Source of the DNA: Camellia lanceoleosa
Lineage: Eukaryota > Streptophyta > Magnoliopsida > Ericales > Theaceae
DNA length: 64,000 nt
NCBI GenBank assembly: GCA_025200525.1
Contig: CM045763.1
Coordinates: forward strand, 150,914,246-150,978,245
Direction of reading: 5' to 3'
A program made the translations under genes and the position numbers. Every line of letters begins with the position of its first letter. The stretch's first letter is position 1. Below are positions 57,640 to 64,000 of this stretch, piece after piece. The notes beneath the pieces are model-generated. The model saw only the letters and a list, made by a program, of their open reading frames with translations, searched no databases and had not been told where the DNA came from.

Positions 57640-60600
57640 TGTCACGCCCCAAACCCGCCCCTAAAAGTTTGGGCATGACCCATTCGAAAACAGACACTAA
57701 ACCTGTTATACATATCATATGGGGCCTGAACGGAAGCATCCAATAATATAAAATACATAAAATAACAACCATTGAGCTATTCCTAACATGCCAGGATCTC
57801 AACTTCACACTGAACATTATACAAAAAGTTTACACACATATGCCTCGACTCATTTCTACAAATAGGCGTATAACAAAAATATTAATGAAAAAGAATTAAA
57901 TACAATCAACTATCAACAGGCGTCCAGAGTGTAAATCAGCACTAAACAAGATCAGTACATGATGCACGGCTTGTAGTGCTGGACACATTAATGTTGACAA
58001 GAGGAACACAAGTCTTAAAGGTTAGGATTGATCTCTGGTTGGTTACCTACAAGAAGAGACAAAATATAGAATGAGCGAACTCGGTGAATAATAGTACATA
58101 AATAATGTGATATTTAACTGAATAACCAAAGCGTGTAGCAGTAGATACATATGATTAACTACATGCCGTGATTATTTCCAAAATAGCCATAGTCCAATTT
58201 CATATGAATGGCTTTAAGCCCGGTTTATCTGAAGCGACCATAGGCCTACAGATGTAGAACGACCATGGGTCGAGAATAAGATAATAACGAAACAACGGAA
58301 ATAGCGAAATAACAATCACGGAAATAATGTAAGCATAAGCGTGGTAACGAAATAATGATGTATGGACTCAAGAGGTGGCTCGTCACGGTTCTAGAGGTGG
58401 CTCCACCAAAGTGTAGCACTTCGTCTGACACTTTGTTCCATACCGAGAAAATATTCATATCTGAAACATAGTCTTATCGTAAATGAGTCTTATGCATTTC
58501 AGTTTCAAACCATTTTCGTAATCATTTTCGTAATCATTTCCATATTCAGATTTTGCATACGATTATATGTGGTACACCCATTAGCCATCAGATCAGGTAG
58601 GTCCGAAGACCACAACAGTAGGTCCAAGACCTACAAATGTAGGTCTAAAGACCACAACAGGTAGGTCCGAAGACCACAACAGGTAGGTCCAAAGACCACA
58701 ATAGGTAGGTCCAAAGACCACAAAGTTGATACCAACAGCCACGGTATTGTTACCCCAAGCGAGGCCATCCGGACTAAGGGTGCCACAAATACTTTTTAGA
58801 AACTGGATATTCGTTCGTTCATCTTCAACATATCATAGCCATCCAAGAATCAATCATTTCATTACATGGTATCGAAAACATATAACTTAAGTTCTGAGCG
58901 TTCGATAATGAATGGTAACATTAATTATCAATAGCAAACAAAACATATGGTACAATGTTTCCTTATGGTTCTTTGTACATAGATATACTTGTTTAAGTAA
59001 TTAGCGGAATCTTAACATTACCTACAATCCGAAGGTAAATCGGACCAATTCATAAATCAACTTCACGGTGTTAATAGTTGTATGCAATTCTTATGCAGTA
59101 TAGGTAATTCTTAGGATGGTACATTGACAATAATCGTGAGCCATAACCCAAAATCTGAGAATAAGTTCGAGAATCATACGGTGTGTGATCACTCTTTTAA
59201 CGTTCACCTCAATTCTCAACCAACACATATGTTAACACATTAACTCACGGAGGATAGAATATCAATAACAATAATGACTAACGGTAAATAACATATGGTT
59301 GAGGTACTATTACTCACGGTGTTTGGTCATTTGGTGCCTTATCGTTGTCCCTACACAATTTGTAATACACAAAGAAATCGGATCACAAAACTTATTTTGT
59401 TCTTAATTAATTCTCTTTATCCAAATTACACATCACTTTGCACTTCCACATAATTCAAACTAAATCTTTGAATCTCATTTCAACACTCCACAATTGAGTT
59501 CATGTCATCCGATTCTTACTAAATCAATTCCCTAATTTTTCCTTTACATTATTACATGAATTCCAACATAATTCAAACACAACTTATTATGATCCCACAC
59601 AATTCAATTCAGATTATTAACATAACTTAACATAATCAACATAATCCCACATATTCGTCACCATCCACTAGAATCCATATTATTTAATTCAATGCCACCA
59701 AATATAATTCAACATAATTCAAAGCAAGTTGCCAAAGCTCATTTCAACATTTCATAGTCAAGTTTACATCATCCACCTCATCAACAAATCTTTTCCCCAA
59801 TTTCCTTTCTCATTAAAACATGATTTACAATACTCCCAACAAAGTTCATTCGCCAATTTTAAACATTATTTTCAAACATTTCCAATTTCTAATTAAACTT
59901 GAACACATATAATTCAATACCTCAATTTCATTATTCTATTTTCAATTTGGGCCAAATCCTTGATTACCATCCTTAATCAACCTAGGGTTTCAAGAAATTT
60001 CAAATAAAATTCAACCTTATGAACCCATCACTCTTTGTTCCAATTTTCTCATTGATTAAACACCTAAGATTCATAATCCAACATTTAAACCCATTAATTG
60101 AACTTCCAATATCTTCAAACCATAAAACCCCAAATCACATAATTTACTCTATATGCTCAAAATTGCAAATTTGTACATGAATACCATAGAAATACCATAA
60201 CCCTATCTCTTAATGTAAGTATTGAAGAGTATTAGAACCCTTACCTCAAGAATCAACAAAGGAGCAAGCTTGAGGAGAACCTTTCGCAAATCCAAGTTCC
60301 AATCGGTTACAAACATTGATCTTTCCGTATTCTCCATTCTTGATGCAAAAACCATGGTGGATTGTTGTTCAAAATAGAGGAAATCAAGGTTTTGAGGCTA
60401 GGGTTTCGAAGGGGAGAAGAGGAAAGAAGAGAGGGGAAAGAAAAATGTCAAGAAATGGTCCAAAATCTTATTTTTAACGCTGCTGTCCCGTAATTCCCGG
60501 TCGAGCGGACTGATTCCCGCTCGAGCGGACCTGCCCTCAGCACAGATTTCGAAACTTTAAACAGGTATAACTCTTCCATCCGGACTCCGTTTTAGGTCGT

Positions 60601-61050
60601 TCTTGTGTCCAAATTGAAGCCCCGGAAATAAGCTTTCCAATGGTTCTAACCTCACATCCAAATTCAAAGTGTGGAAAAAAAAGGGCAAAAAGAGTGATGG
60701 CAGATCGTAAGGCAACTATCCGAATTAAATTCCTTGGTCAAATCTTACTTTACCATCATATTACCACCTCAACCAAAATCCCAAAATAGAATAAATACGT
60801 TCCAAATACACTAATACGATGTCAAAAATGAGCCCACATGCCTCAGAAATACAACTCATCGAGAGACCGCTCGGCGCTCAACATTGCTTTCGGCCGAGAC
60901 TAACAAACATGTCCGCTCGGCGGCCACTTCTCGCCGGCGGAAAATCACCACTCCCAGATCTTCAGTACGCCTGCAAAATTACTGGAACCCCCAAAAGCCT
61001 GCTCGAGCGTCAACTCTTCCGCCGGCGGAGGGTAAAATTCAGTTCGTCCA
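57640..61050 (-). repeat. 5' LTR of the LARD
   Basis: 3411 bp, near-identical to 51859-55297 over long stretches. Clusters of small changes occur at CAG and CTG sites, mostly 58200-59340 and 60860-61050. Its end reads AGTTCGTCCA where the partner has CGTTCGTCACA. Confidence 0.85.
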
Positions 61051-61433
61051 CCCCCTCCAGCCGGCCCTTCCTTCCTTCCCTCCTCCTTCCTCTCTTCTCT
61101 CCTCCCCTCTGGTTCAAGAGAGAGAAACGACGAAGAAGAAAGAAAAAAAAAAAATCCCAAAACGACGCGTCGTTTTGGGGGCTACTGTAGGGTCAGGGTA
61201 GGGCAATGAGAATCCGGACTCGCGTTACAATGTGTGGCTGTTGCTGGCTGACTTGGTTGACTTGTAGACTTTATTTCCTCAGTAATAAACAAGAGGTGAC
61301 TTGGTTGACTTGGTAACTTGTAGACTTGGTTGACTTGGTTGACTGCAAAACGTTTTAGCAAGCAAGCAAAGCCACGAGAGAGAGGATACTGTTTTCAACT
61401 TTCTATCACCAAGGCAAGCACCAAGTGGCAGAA
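61051..61433 (+). promoter_or_regulatory. Upstream region of the ankyrin gene
   Basis: The CT-rich stretch 61055-61110 is followed by a perfect 24-base palindrome at 61156-61179 (centre GACGCGTC). TTGACT occurs at 61257, 61305, 61330 and 61339 in a GGTTGACTTGG-repeat context. TTGAC[C/T] is the W-box bound by WRKY factors. No clear TATA box was found. The transcription start may lie within 61350-61430. Confidence 0.45.
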
Positions 61434-63168
61434 ATGGAAGGAATTCATGAGACTGAGATAGGTATGAGAGAGAATATGCTTTATGAAGCAGCAGTGAGTG
61501 GGAATACTGAGTCCTTGAAGAAGTTGATTGAAGAAGATAGACTCACTCTATCCCGATCTGCATTCACTTGTTTCGATGAGAATCCTCTTCACATAGCTGC
61601 TATGCAAGGTCATCTGGATTTTGCAAAAGCTCTTGTGACTCTCAAGAAAGACTTGGTCTCTGATTTAGATTCAAAGGGCCGATCGCCTCTTCACTTGGCC
61701 TCTGCAAATGGGTACATCGAGATAGTGAAGGTGTTGTTAATGGCAAACCCTAGTGTTTGTCTCGTGCGCGATGAAGACGGGAAGACTCCTCTTCATCTGG
61801 CTGCTATGAAAGGCCGAGTTGATGTGGTGAGAGAGTTGGTTCGGGCACGACCAGAAGTAGCTAAGTTCAAGTTGGATCGAGGTGAAACTGTTCTGCACTT
61901 GTGTGTGGAATTTAATCGTTTGGAGGTTTTGAAGCTATTGATAAGATTTAGGATGGTTGAGGATACATGGGTAAATGACAAACTTGATAATGGCAACACT
62001 ATTTTGCACATTGCTACCAACCTCAAGCAAGTGGAGGTAAAAGTTTTCTCAATTATTATTTGTTATTGTTGTTTAATTTTCTGATCCACAAAAAATAAAA
62101 TAAAAAATTATTGAATGAAAACACCCTTTACAAAACACCTCACCCAAGTTTTTTAGTTTGTTAGGATTTGATTTATAAGTGTCCAAATAGTTTTAACAAT
62201 GGTTGTTCTTTGTTTGCCTCACAAATTAGTGAATCATCTGATACAAAATAGGTTCACAATCAAGAATAACTTAATTTAACACATTAAAAATAAAAATATT
62301 TCATTATAAAAATAAATAAAGCTATATATATGTTAAATAAAATAAAATAAATTTTACTTATAATGCAGGGGTAATTAAGATTTAATCAATGTCAAATTCA
62401 TATAAAATAAAGTAATTTTGTTTCCTCGTTGTATTTATTTATTTTTTTCCTTACATAGAAATTATAGAAAATAAAAAATTAAAAAATAACACACAATTGC
62501 TAAGAGAGAAAAGTTGTGTTGCCTTTAACAAGTTAAGTTATAAACTTGCACTTCTTTTAACTTGGTAATAAATGGGTTTTTATTGTGCTCAATAGAGCCT
62601 TTCAATTACTTACTCTTACATGTGGCTAAAGTTATTGGTGGATTTTGTGCTGTGAACCACGTATAAAATACCTTTTGAAAATTGGAAATCTTTCTCATTT
62701 TCGAACCCAAGACAATGATCTTAATGGCCTTGCACATGGGCCAACCTTGTATTATAAGTAACAAAAAGGATGCATATAGTATCTATTTTATATAAAAAGT
62801 ATAATTTATTTTAATTCATCACTTAAATTTTTATCAAATAACATTTCAACTTTAAAAAATTTAACATTCAATTTCAAAACTTTAATTATATATTTTTCAA
62901 TTTTTAATTTTGAGTTTTATCAAATAACACCTTACTTAACAAATGATGGTAGCTTTATATGCACACTTTTAATCAAAATTTCAATAGAAATACTTCCAAT
63001 GATTTGTTGCAAAATAACTAGAATTAATTAGTTACATCATATATATATATATATCCTATTCCTTTGTATTAATTTTTGCAGACCATAAAATACCTATTGG
63101 AAGAAACTGTGGTGGAAGTGAATGCTGTGAATGGAAATGGTATCACGGCTTTGGATATCATCCATCAA
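61434..63168 (+). CDS. Ankyrin-repeat protein, plant ITN1/ACD6-like (5' part, two exons)
   Basis: Exon 1 is 61434-62036, from ATG (MEGIHETEIGMRENML). An in-frame GTG nine bases earlier is not a plausible plant start. It ends GTGGAG before GTAAAAG. The intron is 62037-63081, ending TTTTTGCAG. Exon 2 starts 63082 (TIKYLLEETVVEVNAVNGNG) in the same phase and is readable to 63168 (ALDIIHQ). At least five ankyrin repeats are visible: ENPLHIAAMQGHLDFAKALV, SPLHLASANGYIEIVKVLL, TPLHLAAMKGRVDVVRELV, TVLHLCVEFNRLEVLKLLI and TILHIATNLKQ. Known relatives are membrane proteins with a C-terminal PGG domain acting in salt or defence responses. That part is not seen: the frame runs into repeats and stops after about 20 more codons. 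Either the gene is truncated or the repeat is intronic and later exons lie beyond the window. Confidence 0.75.
62037..63081 (+). other. Intron 1 of the ankyrin gene
   Basis: 1045 bp, AT-rich, GTAAAAG to TTGCAG, joining codons in phase 0. Contains a TA microsatellite near 63043-63054. The protein sequence across the splice (LKQVE then TIKYLL) fits the family. Confidence 0.7.
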
Positions 63169-64000
63169 TACTTCTATTTATACTATCTATACTATATATT
63201 AAGTAAAAGTGGGTTTTTAACCCCAATGCATGTAGGAGTTTCAATCTCCTAATCCTAATTTTCTAATTTTTTGATTTAAAAAAAAAAAAAAAACCTTTGC
63301 ATTTATTGACTTCTCCCAACCCACAATCCCTTTTGACTTCTCTCATAATTATTGCAACACCCTTTTCAATTTTTCCTATACACTATGGTTACACACAAAA
63401 ATAAAATGAAAAAGATAAGAATTTAGCTATAGATCTCAAAAGATATAACATCTAAATTTGAATCTATCTATACTATATATTAACCAAAATGGGATTTTTA
63501 ACCCCAAGCCTTATGGGAGCTTCAATCTCCCAATCTAAATTTCTTGATTTTTTGATTTAAAAAAAAAATTTAGCATTTATTATATATTAAGCAAAAGGGG
63601 GTTTTTAATCCCAAGTCTTGTGGGAGCTTCAATCTCCTAATCTAAATTTCCTAATTTTTTGATTTAAAAAAAAAAAAATTTTAGCATTTATTAACTTCTC
63701 CAAACTCCTAAGTCTTACCCTCATAATAATACTTTAATGCATTAAGAACAAGCATAAAAAAAATTCTTTAAAATCCAACACATATGAATTCCTTAAAAAA
63801 TCCCAACACATATGATTATTATCTCTCATAATAACACTTTAATGTATTAAGAACAAGTATAAAAAAAATTCTTGAAAAGTCCAACACATATGATTATTAT
63901 CAAAATATTAAACTTTAATATAATATAATAATAAAAAAAGACATTTAATTCCTTGAAAAGTCCAACACATATAATTATTATCAAAATAATAAATTTTAAT
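63169..64000. mobile_element. Helitron-like end and tandem derivatives
   Basis: TCTATACTATATATTAAG at 63186, after an A, resembles plant Helitron 5' ends (TC start, A-T insertion). The start recurs at 63467 and, less well, near 63579. Each is followed by a GGG-TTTTTAACCCCAA, TGGGAGCTTCAATCTCC and TTTTTTGATTTAAAAA series. Near 63720-64000, units with AATCCAACACATATGAATT-like or GATTATTATC sequence repeat about four times. No Rep/helicase is present. The 3' end (hairpin plus CTRR) is beyond the window or absent. Confidence 0.5.

Larger units (their letters stand above)
51859..61050 (-). mobile_element. LARD-like large non-autonomous LTR element, minus strand
   Basis: LTRs are 57640-61050 (5') and 51859-55297 (3'), each about 3.4 kb. 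They start TGTGACGAACG and end GGGGCGTGACA in element direction. The primer site TGGTATCAGAGC lies two bases inside the 5' LTR. The interior is 2.34 kb with no gag or pol. Its last bases (about 55298-55345) read NFEDEILF in element direction, the typical end of Tekay/Del polyproteins, then an AAGGAGGAAGGG purine tract. This indicates descent from a Tekay-type element that lost its genes. Flanks GCCCC (51854-51858) and CCCCC (61051-61055) may be a 5 bp target duplication with one change. Confidence 0.85.

Noticed and set aside
60819..61201. Plus frames of 105-123 codons at the LARD end
   Set aside because: They run from the LTR into CT-rich flank and poly-A. The matching stretch in the other LTR (55083-55349) diverges in frame.
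1..64000. tRNA or rRNA genes
   Set aside because: No cloverleaf or rRNA core was seen. The TGGTATCAGAGC matches are primer sites next to LTRs, not tRNA genes.

Overview
This window looks like nuclear DNA from a flowering plant, probably a woody eudicot. It is AT-rich and packed with nested retrotransposons. It carries intron-containing genes with plant splice signals and plant-specific families: a B2-type cyclin fragment, a plant-type ankyrin-repeat gene, Tat and Tekay-like Ty3/gypsy elements, a LINE, and CACTA- and Helitron-like ends. No rRNA or tRNA gene, CRISPR array or bacterial feature was seen. The species cannot be fixed from the sequence alone.

Layout: 1-3804 is a degraded Tekay/Del-like LTR on the minus strand, split by a LINE tail. 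6229-8535 is a small non-autonomous Tekay-like element on the plus strand: two LTRs around only 0.6 kb. Its 3' LTR is cut by a Tat-type gypsy element, here called T1 (8536-17340), whose LTRs are nearly identical. 17359-28641 holds two inverted copies of one LTR family around a broken cyclin B2 gene and an array of about 19 satellite units of 169-170 bp. 28642-29169 is a CACTA-like end that sits exactly inside the pol gene of a second Tat element, T2 (29170-36429). 36727-38335 holds inverted-repeat elements. 39127-50090 is a third Tat-type element, T3, on the minus strand, flanked by an unusual 0.2 kb direct duplication. 51859-61050 is a LARD-like element on the minus strand: 3.4 kb LTRs, a 2.3 kb non-coding interior and an initiator-Met tRNA primer site. 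The only plausible host gene is an ankyrin-repeat gene from 61434. Its second exon runs into Helitron-like repeats.

Common design: T1, T2 and T3 all have gag-pol, then a tandem-repeat array, then a reading frame on the opposite strand before the 3' LTR. In T2 this antisense gene has two clean introns and a domain resembling the 'putative gypsy type transposon' family (Pfam Transposase_28). T3 has a related coiled-coil version, and T1 keeps only the C-terminal tail. This second gene, convergent with gag-pol and with the array near the meeting point, is the most system-like feature of the window.

Caution on sequence quality: differences between otherwise identical LTR copies and repeat units concentrate at CAG and CTG, the plant CHG methylation context. 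Some frameshifts reported here may therefore be base-calling errors in methylated transposons and not real mutations. All calls come from reading the sequence; no database search was run.
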